Below, piece after piece: positions 12,401 to 22,875 of a stretch of 64,000 nt of DNA; within the stretch, counting starts at the first letter, position 1, and each line of letters opens with the position of its first letter. The position numbers and the translations under genes were made by a program. The stretch covers positions 2,970,195 through 3,034,194 of the forward strand of contig KV748180.1 of assembly GCA_001692895.1 (NCBI GenBank), written 5' to 3'. Source of the stretch: Cenococcum geophilum 1.58 (lineage: Eukaryota > Ascomycota > Dothideomycetes > Gloniales > Gloniaceae). Under the pieces are notes generated by a model. It searched no databases. It worked only from the letters and a program-made list of their open reading frames with translations, and was not told the DNA's origin.

Positions 12401-13086
12401 TAATTAGCTTAGGAGTTTATAGGAGGTGAGGTAGATTTTCTTCCGAGGGTCTAAGTTAACTAAAATAACTTGATACCTAAAAAGGCTTAGGATATCTACC
12501 TCGCGGGCCAAATAGGGCCCTCTTCCATACAAATTCTGTAACCGACTACCGACACTGTGCTGAGACACAAGATAACCGCTAGGAAGGCTCCAAGACAGCG
12601 TCAGCGCCACCCTATATATTGATTGCAGATCAATATTGCTTGCAGATCACCGTTCCCATTTCAGTTACCTATTACCCTGTTATGTCTTATTACCTCCACC
12701 TTCTTCGTGTATATATAGAGGCTTTAGGGCTACATTTACAATCAAGTCGTTCATGCAATTCCTCACACTGCAAAGCTTACAAATTCTCTACTGATTATAC
12801 CGATATTGGTAGTAGGTGCTTAACGATATTGCTAAAAGTTAGATTATCGTAATATTACACCAAAAAAGGCTTGATCAAGGGTGTAGATTGTAATGTAGAG
12901 GGTATCGTTATATACCCCATATCGTATTAAGGAGGTTTGACTGTACTGTGCATTCTATGGTTTATGTAAAATATCTCACCGCGAATGGGTATACTTCCCT
13001 ATATGCATTTAAGGAGCGGATCAGTTCCTAGACCCAAAGGAAAATAGGTCTACCGCATCGAGGGATTATACCATTTTTCACAATTT
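12401..13086. other. Transition from RIP-degraded to normal sequence; LTR-like remnant
   Basis: Between about 12640 and 12800 there is a TATA-like box (GTATATATAGAGGCTTTAGG) followed by sequence similar to 22305-22375 (GTATTTATAGAGGCTCTAGA), suggesting a shared LTR-type promoter. A 68-codon minus frame at 12404-12610 has no recognisable features. From about 12850 the composition becomes balanced; 12860-13086 is the 3' flank of the ATPase gene. No poly(A) signal is asserted. Confidence 0.45.
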
Positions 13087-15976
13087 CTATCGAAGCCGAT
13101 CCTCCCGAGCTAACTCATCATCGTCCAACCCTTCGTTCACGTTTCTCAGATATTTATCGAACTTGCTCGACACGTTTATGACGTGGCGTAATGAGATAAA
13201 ATCCAGTGGTTTGCCTTTGTACATAGCGAGCTGCCGGGCAGTGGTAACAGCATTCCGAATTTCCCTACCATTCATGTCGAACTTGGAAAGATCATTCCGA
13301 TGACTCCACAAGTTATCGATGTCAATGCCGTCTGTCTCGAACGATTTCAGGCGATTGATGAAGTTCTCCCAGACTCTCTTTCTAGACGATTGAGTTAACT
13401 TTTCGTAGTGTAGTGCAAGCTGTATGCGAGACTTGAAGGCTTCGTCGAAGGTACCAACACGATTACTCGTAAGGATAAGGATGCCTAAGGCAGGTTTAAA
13501 AAAAAATTACACATAGTGCGAATGTCGAAAGAGTGTGTACCATCGTAATATTCCAGAACGCGTAGGAAGACTGCCAGAAAATGATCAGTATTTAAGTATC
13601 CTACATGTCGATTACGGAACGCACCTGATACCAGAGCATTCCGTTGTAAGTCTTGTAAAGACCTCTCTTGCAGAAAGACTTCCGCTTCATCCAAGAGCAC
13701 GACTGTAAGATATCAACCATGACCTTGGAGGCTTTCCTTGACGGGTCAACGTACCACAATCCCACATTTTCCCAAGCTGAAGAACAATTTTGAGGTACTT
13801 TTCGACATTTTCTGGTGTTGTCCCTATATCACCACAGGTGACACGGTACAGTGGCTTTTTAGCATACTCTGCGACGCTATCGAAGAAGTCAGTCGCGAGT
13901 CCAGGTCGATTTTAACAGTTCTGCACTCCTCAGAAACTACACCTTTCGGCTGTTAACGTTTTGCCTGTTCCTGGTCCTCTGTTCCTGGTCAGCAAACATC
14001 AAAATCATTGCAATCATTTGTGATTAGAAGTTCGGGAAATCCTTTTACCCATGAAAAAGTATAACCAGCCCACTTCCCTTGCCACCTATGAGATCAGTAC
14101 TTTTCGAAGGATCAATTTTGTTGGTTACAAGTGCCATGATTAACTCCTTAGTCTCATCGTCAATTACTAATGATTTGAAAGCATCTTGGTCCCAGCACAC
14201 AGGACTCGTATTTTCAATTAACAGTAGTCCTGCCATTGAATGGTCAGTAGATGTTCTCACTTCAAGGCTGACCAAGAATCGGAAGAATATACGCCATTTT
14301 TTGTCCTGCATATTGAAGCCCATCACGCAATATGGTAGCAGAAGAGTGAAATCTTCACTAGGGGGCTTTTTGTTTCCCATGACTTCAGGACCAAGCTCAT
14401 CTTTGAGTTGCAATTTCGAAATGGGTGCTTCAGGCTGGTATCTTTTGACAGCCACAGTGTCAATCATGAACCGCATGTCGCGCTATTGTTTCACAGCTTC
14501 TATTAATGCGAGAACTACATCCCGCTGCAGGATTACACTTACAAACTTTTCAACCTTCCCAAAGTCCCATCCATTGTATGAGACAAATTGAGTATAACGG
14601 CAGTCCCAAAACTTTCTCCCTCTACTGGCGAACAACTCTTGCGTACCATCTTTCGCGTAGCGAAGCGGATAGGTCAACAAGTCCCGAATGGGAAAAGGCT
14701 TGTCGGTATCCGCACAGTGAGATATCACGTGCGACTTTGTCACACTCTGGAACACGCCGTCATAATCCCATATCATCACGTTAAACGAAAACTTGCTCGT
14801 CAAGCTAATCAAGGGATTTGAGCCCCCGTCGCTCATTTTCGAGGCCCATGCTTGTGTAATATCCGGCCACGTTACTTGCTTAGCGCCGCGACAATAAGAG
14901 AGATCCGTGCCCTTGTCACTTATGATCAACACTTCGGTTGGCACCTATATGCGTCAGGCATAAACAGCCATAATATGCGAGAAACTTGGGAATGGAGAAG
15001 TCTGAAGACTGAGGTTACTGACAAAGAGGTATTCCAGATATTCTCTCGAGATAACCTTTTTAGAGAGCTGTTTTTCGAGTACGGCAAACTCATTCCCTTT
15101 ATCCGAGATCATATATTCCATAAACAGCGCAAGATGCTCTCCGTGAGCTTGGTTTATACCTTCTAATGCTGAAATGAAACTTGCTTTCTCGTGGAAGAAC
15201 CATATATGAGGATTCCTAGCCTTTCCGTTGAGTTTGAACTCTGGAAAGAGCTTCCCCCGAGTGGATAATTCTTTTACAATATCGAGAACTTCGCACAGAT
15301 CTTCATGGAGTATTTGCAGCATTTCAAAGGAAGGAACAGGCTGCTCCTCGGGCTTCAGTAGGTTTGATCCAGGAACGCAACAGTTGTACTCTTTGATGAT
15401 GATGAATGACAGTCCCCGATGTCGCTCAATGAGCAGCTCCATATTGGAAACCTTATCTCTTCCTCCTAGATGGTACGGCCTCTGCCCGTAGCCAACCATG
15501 TGAGGTTGGTCGAGAAAAATAGCTTTAGATCCATCTGCGTGGCAGCGAGTCCTGTGGAGAACTTGATAGGAGACTTTCACGGGTTCTTCTTGCAGTGGCT
15601 CCTCCACTGGAGCGACGAGAGGCTTCAGCACCTTACTCACACGGTTAAGACAGTCCAGTAATGCGCTATCGGCAGTCTCCGGCCCTGCTCCAACTAATTC
15701 GCATAATCGATTTCTCCAATCGACTTTGTCGCAAGAAACCTCGTCCCAAAAGTCTAAGATGGGTTTCTTACTCCCGAGTTCAATATGAGACGCCTTTATC
15801 TGCTTCGCTCTTTTGGATCCCATTTCAACCTCATCGCTAAGGCGCCTTTTCGAGGGCACATTAGCTGTAAAGCTGTCATTAGACGCGCAGCTTGATGGAG
15901 AAAAAACGTGTGGCTGGGAATCCGCCGTCTCATTCCCGGAAGGGATTGGTTTTAGAGAGGCCTGCAAAGAGAACAT
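13087..15976 (-). CDS. AAA+ ATPase with DUF7025-type N-terminal domain (817 aa, 8 exons)
   Basis: Exons: 15976-15023, 14944-14543, 14482-14049, 13978-13943, 13876-13755, 13702-13625, 13570-13541, 13484-13087. All seven introns (52-78 bp) are GT-AG and the exons sum to 2454 nt, exactly 818 codons. Two exons are tiny (36 and 30 nt). Residues 43-58 carry two basic clusters (KRR, SKRAK), a possible bipartite nuclear signal. The middle contains the DUF7025-type block (GRKFWDCRYTQFVSYNGWDF). The ATPase core has Walker A GGPGTGKT (about 597-604), Walker B VVLLDEAE (about 650-657), sensor-1 region ILTSNR and an SRH arginine (FKSR), then a C-terminal lid. The start is the first ATG; upstream TTG would be non-standard and an extra 5' exon is possible. 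All catalytic residues are present and there is no RIP-type stop, so it is probably functional. Substrate unknown; relatives are widespread, uncharacterised fungal ATPases. Confidence 0.93.
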
Positions 15977-16246
15977 AAGGAACAGCGCCCGACCACTCAA
16001 GTATGGTTAACTTACGAAATGTATATAGCCATCTTTCGCGAAGCGGTCATTCTGGTTCTCATCACGTCTGCAGGTCTGGTCGAAAAGGGTTTCTTCTACG
16101 CTTCGCGGTGCCCCTCCCCTCTCTTTATGAACAAGAATCTTCTTCACACCGGAATCATGCCCCGTAGACGCAATGCCAGTTTGTGTTCGCTCGTTAATCG
16201 CACCGTGCTCAATGGACCAGAGTTGTGAAGGCTTAGGAAAACCTTG
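15977..16246. other. 5' flank of the ATPase gene
   Basis: Short upstream region of the minus-strand ATPase gene. A GTAAGT at about 16010-16015 on the minus strand could be the donor of a 5' intron ending at TTTGCAG near 15961, but the exon it would join is out of frame, so I did not use it. A 69-codon plus frame at 16019-16228 is not supported. Confidence 0.4.
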
Positions 16247-16904
16247 CAGGCTTGTTACTCAATCAATTCAATTCAATTGAGGCCTTGAATTGATTGAATC
16301 GAAAGCTTTGTAAGCAGAAGGTTCGGTTAATTGAATTGATTGATTCAATATTGAAACGATCGCAATTAATTGCAACTACGTAGTAGTTAGTAATTATCAC
16401 GAGTCTCGGCATAGTGTTGATGCAGGGGGCCTACCTGGCGGCGCCCGAATCGCTTTCTACCATCGTTTCCGTCGCTCCTGCCGTTAATATAGGTCTATCG
16501 CGAGTCTTGGCATAGTGTTGAGTTACTATCCTGTTGTGTACCCCCTGTTCATAGTGGTAATAGAATTGATATTGTTGGTGGGCAAATCTAGTTATAAAAC
16601 TTTTCTTACCTGCCAAGATCCCGGCGATAATGTGATAGTGTAAACAACGAGTAATGCTCGGGTAACCCTTTTTTGGTAAGGGGGTCTAAGAACAATAAGG
16701 TTTAAAGCATTATTATATGTTATGTTCAGCATATTTCTATATAATATTAAAAGATTCAATATTTATCAATCAATTCAATTCAACTAGAACCCCTATATTG
16801 ATTGAGTTGCCAAGCCAGCGAGCTCTCAGTTGATTGAATTGATTGAGTCTTGGCATTCAATTCAATTCAATATTGAAACCTGGGTGATTGAATAACAAGC
16901 CTGT
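16247..16904. mobile_element. hAT-like MITE (about 657 bp) in the divergent intergenic region
   Basis: The terminal inverted repeat CAGGCTTGTTA(C/T)TCAATCA begins at 16247 and its inverse ends at 16903. AAACCTTG flanks it on the left (16239-16246) and recurs on the right (16905-16912) after one extra T. That is an 8-bp duplication typical of hAT elements. Subterminal parts are packed with TTGATTGAATTGA-like motifs at both ends (16258-16360 and 16765-16890). It contains no transposase. It occupies nearly half of the space between the two divergent genes. Confidence 0.8.
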
Positions 16905-16912
16905 AAACCTTG

Positions 16913-17400
16913 TGACTGTGACCAGGCCATAAGCGATCTGCTAACACTCTCAAGGGACATCTAGATTGTGATTCTGGCCTCTGTAATTCGCTTTACGACA
17001 CCGCACAACTTCCAGTTGCGCGCAGTTGTGCCGTTAGGCCGATAATTCAAGACTACCTCACGAATTGCAGCACCGGGGCTCGCCTATAAGGACCTAATTC
17101 AGAGGCTGAGAGTTCGCTGATAGTTGTGACAGTTGATTTATTGTCTTGAGTGAACGCGGGTTTGGAGCAGGTTAAATACTTGAGCAGTTGAGGTGGAACT
17201 AGGAAGAGAGAAACGTCGCATTTTTGCGAACCGCGCATTTGTTTCTGTGACCGGTCGGTGGCTGAGTTTAGTAGGCAACGAATACGTGTAAGAAGTCCGT
17301 ACATTGTAGAACCGTTATCGCTCCACTGCTGTGCGCCCTTTCCACACTTCCGACATGCCTTTTAGAAGGGACTCTGTCTTAAGATCTCTTCTCCTCAAAA
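16913..17400. other. 5' flank of the DUF7708-type gene
   Basis: About 490 bp of normal-composition sequence upstream of the start codon at 17401. Minus frames of 83 and 61 codons here have no features. The start is preceded by CAAA, a good fungal context. No promoter motif is claimed. Confidence 0.5.
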
Positions 17401-19075
17401 ATGAACTCAAGGACGGTGATAGATCACCCGGCAACCTCTGGATGGCTAAATGATCAGCATGAAGGCTCGTAAGACCCACCGTAGTACCCTTGCATCTCAA
17501 GGCTGGCTGCTGGTGGCTAACAGCTCATCCCAGGATTTCTGGGCCTGCGAAAGAAGCCTTCAAGGAAGCCGTCGCACTTTTTGACACCAATTTCACAGAG
17601 GACGAACGCAGACGCATATGGCTCTACGAGAAGAACGCCATGGATGCTGTACAAGAAGTCATCGATAACGCCAAAGCTCGATATGAGGAGGGCAAGCGCT
17701 CAAAAGCCCGCAAATGGCTTGCCTTGTTATCTACTAGAGTCTTGTTATACGGGCGAGTCTTGGATGTGCTTGCGCAGCAACATCCTGAGTACGTTTCTCT
17801 AGTATGGGGTGCCATAAAGTTTTTCTTCATCGTTGGTCGTCCTCTCCCTCCGATGTGGTCGACTGTGAAGCTTACAATTTTCTACGAACAAAGGGAGTTA
17901 TGAATCATGAGGAACTCATCAAAGAGCTCGCCAAAGCACTTTGCCGGATTGCGGATGCGTTGCCACAGGCTGAGCTGCAAGTATTTCTATATCCAACCAA
18001 CAATATAAGGCAGCTAGTTGTTACTCTTTACACCCAAATCGTTAAGTTTGTACAACGAGCAGCAACCTGGTACAGCGGGGGTAAGGCAAAGCACTTCGTT
18101 ACGGCGTTTACCCGTCCATACAATCTCCGCTTCAAGGATCTTGTCGAAGAGATCACCGAAACATCAGGCAAAATTGACAGGCTCGCTCTGAGCATGGCTA
18201 TGGCCGAGCTTCGAGTAATTCGTACTGAACTTGAAGAAGCTCGCATCGAACAACGCTCTACACATAGTGTTACTTTGGAGGTCAGGAAAACCTTGGAAGG
18301 TTGTACTCCATTCTAGGCGTGGCTGATATGGTTCAGCTAACCTCAACACATAGAATACCACAAATTGCAATACTTCAGCTTACTCGATACAAGCAGAAGG
18401 GTGTGTGAAGTTCAATTTTCACAAATTCTAAGCTTCATTGCAGCGTCTCCGCTACCGGGTCCGGAACTAAGCCGGCAATTCTATACTTCGAGAAGGAATC
18501 GGAGGCGTAGGAAAAACGGCAGTAGTGGGGAGATTGCTGCGCTTGGGAACGCAGTGCAGCTGCATGAATGGGCCTTAGACAGATCCTCGTCAATGATTGC
18601 CGTCCGCGGCTCTTTTTCCACCAGACACACTGTGCGGGATTTCGCAGCCGATGTGATTGACAGCATCAGCGTCACGAACAATCCAGTCGTTTGGGCACTA
18701 AATTCTGGGAACAATACCACTATCGACTATACGCCAATAGACGTGTTGAAGCAGATTGTCTCTCAAGCCCTACAGCAAAACCACACCTTACTGAATGAGC
18801 GCTCTGCTGCTCTGAACGCAGCTCGCTTCCAGAGTGCAGTAACGGAAAACGAGTGGTTCAGCTTGGTCGGCTCTGCGCTTGAGGGATTACAGACGATCTA
18901 CATCGTTATTGACCTGGAGGTTATCGCCCATGCCATCAGTACCGATACGTCATGGTCTGAGGCATTCCTGCAGCTCTTCGATGAGTTTCAGGCGCGCAGT
19001 GTGTCCAAGAGTCAGCGACGCTGTCAGCTTCGCTGCCAAGAGGCTGCTAATGTAAGCAGTCAGCTAGCTGACTGA
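17401..19075 (+). CDS. DUF7708-type STAND/NLR-like protein with transposon-derived C-terminus (497 aa, 4 exons)
   Basis: Exons: 17401-17468, 17534-17831, 17894-18299, 18354-19075; introns of 54-65 bp begin GT and end AG; total 1494 nt, exactly 498 codons. Residues about 28-257 match the DUF7708 pattern of fungal NLR-like proteins: EAFKEAV, RKWLALLSTRVLLYG-VLDVLAQQHPEYVSLVWGAIKF, EELIKELAKAL, RPYNLRFKDLVEEI. An Arg-rich run follows (about 304-311). Residues about 339-352 (VRGSFSTRHTVRDF) sit where a NACHT P-loop would be but lack GK[ST]; a Walker-B-like IVIDLE is at about 442. After residue about 471 the frame enters a hAT element (18997) and reads about 26 foreign residues to a stop. The first in-frame ATG of the main exon lies too deep, so the spliced 5' exon was chosen. 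Possible role in self/non-self recognition is family-level inference only. Confidence 0.82.
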
Positions 19076-20135
19076 GTTGTGACAGTCAGTCAGCTATAAG
19101 ACTGCAGCTAGCTGACAGCTCGCTGTCTTGGCGGTAAGATTTGGTGGTGAGTTGAAGCTTTTGGTAGAAGTTGAGGATATTCGGATGATCTGGTTGGTTA
19201 ATTATACGCCAAGCGATGGGAAACCCATGGGAAACTCTCGCTTAGCCATAGTAAATGAAGCATTTTCCCCAATATCTCCATTGCGCGCCGATACCCGTGC
19301 TAAAGCTTACCATTTTATTACCCATACAAAATGCAATATACGTTGCATTTCACGCGTCAGCCAGGCAGTAGAGCTTCTTCGTCTGCTTCCTCCTCTACTT
19401 CTTCCTTATTTAATTCACAATCTACGCGTCATTCAGCTCCTTCAGCACCGCGTAGGGTTCGTGGATCAACTGCTTCCTCTCCCCTTCCGATTAACGATGA
19501 TACCGAATCGGGCGATCAAGACGATTACTGATGAGCGTAATCGACTATTGGCCGACATAATTGAAGCAGATTAATGTTAAAAGTGGTGGTTAATTAAAGG
19601 CCTTTTATCAAGCAGTTTAATCGACTGTATTAACTCCGATAGAGGTTCAACTACACCTTAGTTGACGAGCTTGGATATTGATCTTAGCCAACTACAGAGG
19701 GAGAAAAGCCAGCTTGGTAAGATACATTCAACGGAGCTTCGTATTTGATCAAATCTGGCATAGAAATAGAGCCTCCGGAGCCCTCGCCGATGCCTTCTTT
19801 CTGACCTTGCCACTGACGTCACCACCAAACGTTCTACCTTTTTAAACCTCTGTGGGTGCGCAGGACGAATTTAGCCATATTTGAATACCATATCGGGTGA
19901 ATTGGGGTTGGATTTGATCGGGCAACGTTAATATTTGTATATAGAGAGGTGCTGCCAAAAATCCGCAATGAAACACCATAAAGTCTATATCGCTTTCCTA
20001 ATTGGGACAGCTAGCTGACAGCGTGACAGTCAGCGTACCTTACCTTGCAGTCAGCGGACAGCGAGCGGTCCAATTGACGCAGTCAGTCAGCTATAAAAGC
20101 TGAAGCTCGCAGCTAGCTGACTGTTGGACACACTG
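18997..20135. mobile_element. Non-autonomous hAT element inserted in an exon (1139 bp)
   Basis: Ends are CAGTGTGTCCAA and its exact inverse (12 bp). Flanking 8-bp duplications CAGGCGCG are perfect (18989-18996 and 20136-20143). Subterminal regions hold many AGTCAGCTAGCTGAC-like motifs in both orientations (about 19040-19110 and 20005-20125), as in hAT elements. The perfect TIR and duplication point to a recent insertion. It lacks a full transposase gene. Confidence 0.92.
19331..19531 (+). CDS. Small Ser-rich ORF inside the hAT element (66 aa), possible transposase N-terminal remnant
   Basis: An ATG-initiated frame of 66 codons, rich in Ser and ending in an acidic stretch (NDDTESGDQDDY). Unstructured Ser-rich N-termini are common in hAT transposases, but no BED finger or DDE part is visible here or downstream. 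It may be a remnant of an autonomous parent or chance. I do not recognise it. Confidence 0.3.
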   Translation: MQYTLHFTRQPGSRASSSASSSTSSLFNSQSTRHSAPSAPRRVRGSTASSPLPINDDTESGDQDDY

Positions 20136-20143
20136 CAGGCGCG

Positions 20144-20342
20144 CAATCTCCGAATTAGGGTCAAGGTACTATTTGTGAGCTCTCGAGGGTCTCAGTCTTG
20201 CCATCTATCAAGCTGCGAAAGACGCAATGTCCTCGGAATCCCGAGACATAGATCGCCGAGGGTGACGAAGCAAACACATTCTAACCAAGGCAGGAAGCGG
20301 CGTCAACGACTTTCTGATGTATTTAAAAGAATAGAAGGGTAA
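20144..20342 (+). pseudogene. Severed C-terminus of the DUF7708-type gene
   Basis: Directly after the right target duplication the frame reads NLRIRVKVLFVSSRGSQ and on to a stop at 20342. Counting exon 4 to 18996 and then from 20144 gives 1614 nt, exactly 538 codons, so the pre-insertion protein was about 537 aa. The VKVLFVSS strand is what the family has after IVIDLE and the FxxLFxEF helix. It is now separated from the rest by the hAT element and has no start of its own. Confidence 0.85.
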
Positions 20343-21170
20343 TTAAGATAATGGCCCGTTTCACTGATTTTTGAAACGAGTGCGGGACTCACCAGAGCGT
20401 CAAAGTACAACATAGCCGCAATATCCCCAAGCCGCAAATCCAGCAAGTGTACTCCTCGTGGATGACCCGAAAGAATACTTCACCTGCGTCCATATCTACC
20501 ATACGACGTACATTTCTACTTGACCGCATTGCCATCACAGATGACAGAGATGGCGTTGCATGCCGCATCCCTTGCACTCGCACTGGTTTGTGCAGAAGTA
20601 GCGATTGAGAACGAGGTCACCCCCAAATTCGGTGGTTGAGAAAGCCTAATCGTACTCGTAGCTAGAGTTTTCGATAGAGTGCCCGCCTGGCCCCACAACG
20701 TACGGGCCGGCTGGCTAGGAAGTGGAAAAGAAATATATTGTCGGGTTGGGAGTAAGGCATTATGACCAGAGGGCTTTAACTATTTCTATGATGTTGCTTT
20801 CTTGAGAGGGTTTAAATGTAGAGAGTATCTTGGATGGCTTGGGGGTAAAGTTCAATTTTGACTGATGCGACGTTGATTTAATATACGAAAGAGATATTGG
20901 GAATTTGTAGTTTATGATTTCGTAGCGCGTTCTTTGCCTATAACTGGCGGAAATGACAGATATGCCCTTTGGGCCGGCTCTTGTGATCCCTTAACTAAGA
21001 TCATGGTCCTCCAAAATGTTAATAACCTAGAAGGTGACTTCTTAGCTGGATGAACAACGTTTTCCATTGGATCGCAACTCAGAAAGTGCTCGCACGAAAG
21101 AAACGAATCTAGAGTGGTATTCAATGCTCGTTATCTCAGTTGACTCATCCGCTTCGCCGAGGAATTTGAG
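20343..21170. other. Intergenic region, balanced composition, no supported gene
   Basis: Minus frames at 20389-20583, 20516-20698 and 20912-21124 are short, overlap each other and show no domain, so I leave them out. An unrecognised small spliced gene cannot be excluded. Confidence 0.5.
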
Positions 21171-21179
21171 GAGGCGGCC

Positions 21180-21780
21180 TTACCTCAGAAGCTCAGACTA
21201 AGAAATCGATTGCGCTAGCGCGCTAATCTCCTTCGGATATTTGATCGATTTCTTGGTCTGAGGCACTTTGGCGAGATTTGTATGGAAACATAAGCATTTT
21301 TAGTAAGGAAAACTCACAAACCCCAACAAAATTAATCAACATCCCCACAACATATTTTAAGGTAAAAATTATATTAAATTACTCAGGAGATTGAGCTCTA
21401 TAGATTATGAGATTTTAGGCTTTTTATATTTTTATATGGGCCCGTACGGGCCTATACAAAAAGTGCTTATGCTTTTAACAANAGGAATTTTAACTTTAAC
21501 GAAATTAATCTCAGATTCGGGAGGGGATAATGCAATTTAAAGCCCTTTGATGTATAAAGTAGCGCCCTAAAATTTATATATTAACTTTTAGAGACTTAAT
21601 TTTATTATGTCGTGGAGGAAATCCCCTTATAAAATTGCCAAAACTAAGATTTTTGCTTATGCTTTTAACAAAACTCGCCAAACGCTCTCAGACGTGATTT
21701 TGGTGGATGTTAGTCAACTTGTTGACGGGCCGAAGGAACATCCGCTCCAATCAAATTCACGTCTGAGCTCGCTGAGGTAA
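21180..21780. mobile_element. TIR element 1 (601 bp) with 9-bp target duplication and terminal hairpins
   Basis: Ends are TTACCTCAG and CTGAGGTAA; the 9-bp duplication GAGGCGGCC is perfect (21171-21179 and 21781-21789). Just inside the left end a 19-bp stem (21192-21210 with 21244-21262, one mismatch) encloses a 33-base loop. The right end has a CTCAGACGTGATTTTG / CAAATTCACGTCTGAG stem around its own loop (about 21689-21772). Inside the hairpins both ends share TTTGGCGAGATTTGT / its inverse. There is no transposase, so it is non-autonomous. The 9-bp duplication suggests a Mutator-like element, but this is not proven. Element 2 (21880-23580) is the same family. Confidence 0.85.
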
Positions 21781-21789
21781 GAGGCGGCC

Positions 21790-21879
21790 ACCCCCCTCTC
21801 CCGCCCCACTTTCAGCGTGCCACAGGCCCACTCTAGTGCCACAGGCCTTATTAGCTAATACAAGGGGGTAACCTGAACG
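21790..21879. repeat. Short spacer related to 10750-10786 plus 11180-11230
   Basis: It reads CACCCCCCTCTCCCG, then CACTTTCAGCGTGCC and later GGCCTTATTAGCTAATAC. The same order, RIP-altered and split by a solo LTR, lies near 10.75-11.23 kb, so this is an undisturbed copy of that repeat's edge. Confidence 0.65.
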
Positions 21880-22161
21880 TTACCTCAGAAGCTCAGACCA
21901 AGAAATCGATTGCGGATATAGGAATATCCGCACCGTCCGCTAAGCTGATTTAGGACGGTAACTAATCGTTTTCGTGGTCTGAGAGACTTTGGCGAGATTT
22001 GTAGGAAAAACCTAAACACGGTTTATATAAGAAGACCGTATTAACTTTAACGAAATTGATCTACCCTTCTACAATACCTATTAACATAAAAATTACACTA
22101 AATTATAGAGAAAAGCCTACTCTATAAGTTATGAGATCTTTAGCTCCTTATACACGCGCAA

Positions 22162-22385
22162 TGTTAAGAGGAGTTCGTTGTCGCAGAGGCTCCAATTCCA
22201 CTGCCCTACTGTCGACCTGAATCGGATTTTGCCACCTTGACTCGGTCACTGACCCCTTGACTCGGTCACCGACCCCTTGACTCTGTCATCGACTCAGTCA
22301 CCTTCATGTATTTATAGAGGCTCTAGAGCCACATTCAATAGACAGACTTCTCATTCTTGACCTGCGCACGGACCTACGATTGACA
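22162..22385 (+). repeat. Possible LTR-like segment inside TIR element 2
   Basis: Starts TGTTAAGAGG and ends ATTGACA, contains TGTATTTATAGAGGCTC similar to 12700-12730, and imperfect 20-bp repeats of ACCCCTTGACTCGGTCACCG. No matching partner LTR or target duplication was found, so this is a weak call. Confidence 0.3.
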
Positions 22386-22552
22386 CCTACTAAGGCGCGT
22401 AGTAAACACGCATACGCCTACGCCACCAGCCCTCTTTGCAACCAGTGGGTATTCCATCTGCTATATACCTATTTAATTTATTTACTTTACAGCCCTTTAC
22501 AGGTTATGGTGTAGGCCCTAATAGAGTTGTAAGCTCCGCGTCTGTGTAGAGC

Positions 22553-22875
22553 TGTAGAGCTTTGCGAGGGCTCTGCAGAACGAAGCTTAGGGGGAGACCT
22601 GCACGGAGCTCTGCACGGAGCTCTACTAAGGCTCTGCGGAGGCTCTGCACGAAGCTCTGTAAAAGCTCTACTCGAAGCTCTGCTCAAAGCTCTGCTTGAA
22701 GCTCTGCTTGAGGCTCTGCTCGAGGCTCTGCTCGAAGCTCTGCTCGAAGCTCTGCTCGAAGCTCTGCTCAAAGCTCTGCTCAAAGCTCTGCTCAAAGCTC
22801 TGCTCAAAGCTCTGCTCAAAGCTCGAAGCTCTGCCCGAAGCTCTGCCCGAAGCCCTATATAGAGCCCCAAAGCTC
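22553..22875. repeat. GC-rich 12-bp minisatellite
   Basis: The unit is GCTCTGCTCGAA with variants GCTCTGCTCAAA, GCTCTGCTTGAA and GCTCTGCACGAG; the core 22664-22853 holds about 15 near-perfect units. Because 12 is a multiple of 3, both strands stay open (61 and 134 codons) without being genes. Related degenerate units continue at about 22917-23095. Confidence 0.85.

Noticed and set aside
12404..12610. 68-aa minus frame or a tRNA-like fold around CTCGCGGGCCAAATAGGG
   Set aside because: No cloverleaf with conserved T-loop could be drawn, and the frame has no recognisable feature.
14079..15661. Several plus-strand frames of 63-170 aa
   Set aside because: Antisense to the well-supported exons of the AAA+ ATPase gene.
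15977..16000. Extension of the ATPase N-terminus to 16000
   Set aside because: The codon there is TTG; the first in-frame ATG is at 15976.
17490..17533. Start of the NLR-like protein at a TTG in the main exon
   Set aside because: Not an ATG; a spliced upstream exon with a good start context (17401), GT-AG intron and matching phase explains the frame better.
20389..20698. Two overlapping minus frames (64 and 60 aa) as a gene
   Set aside because: No domain, poor start context, no splice model joining them.
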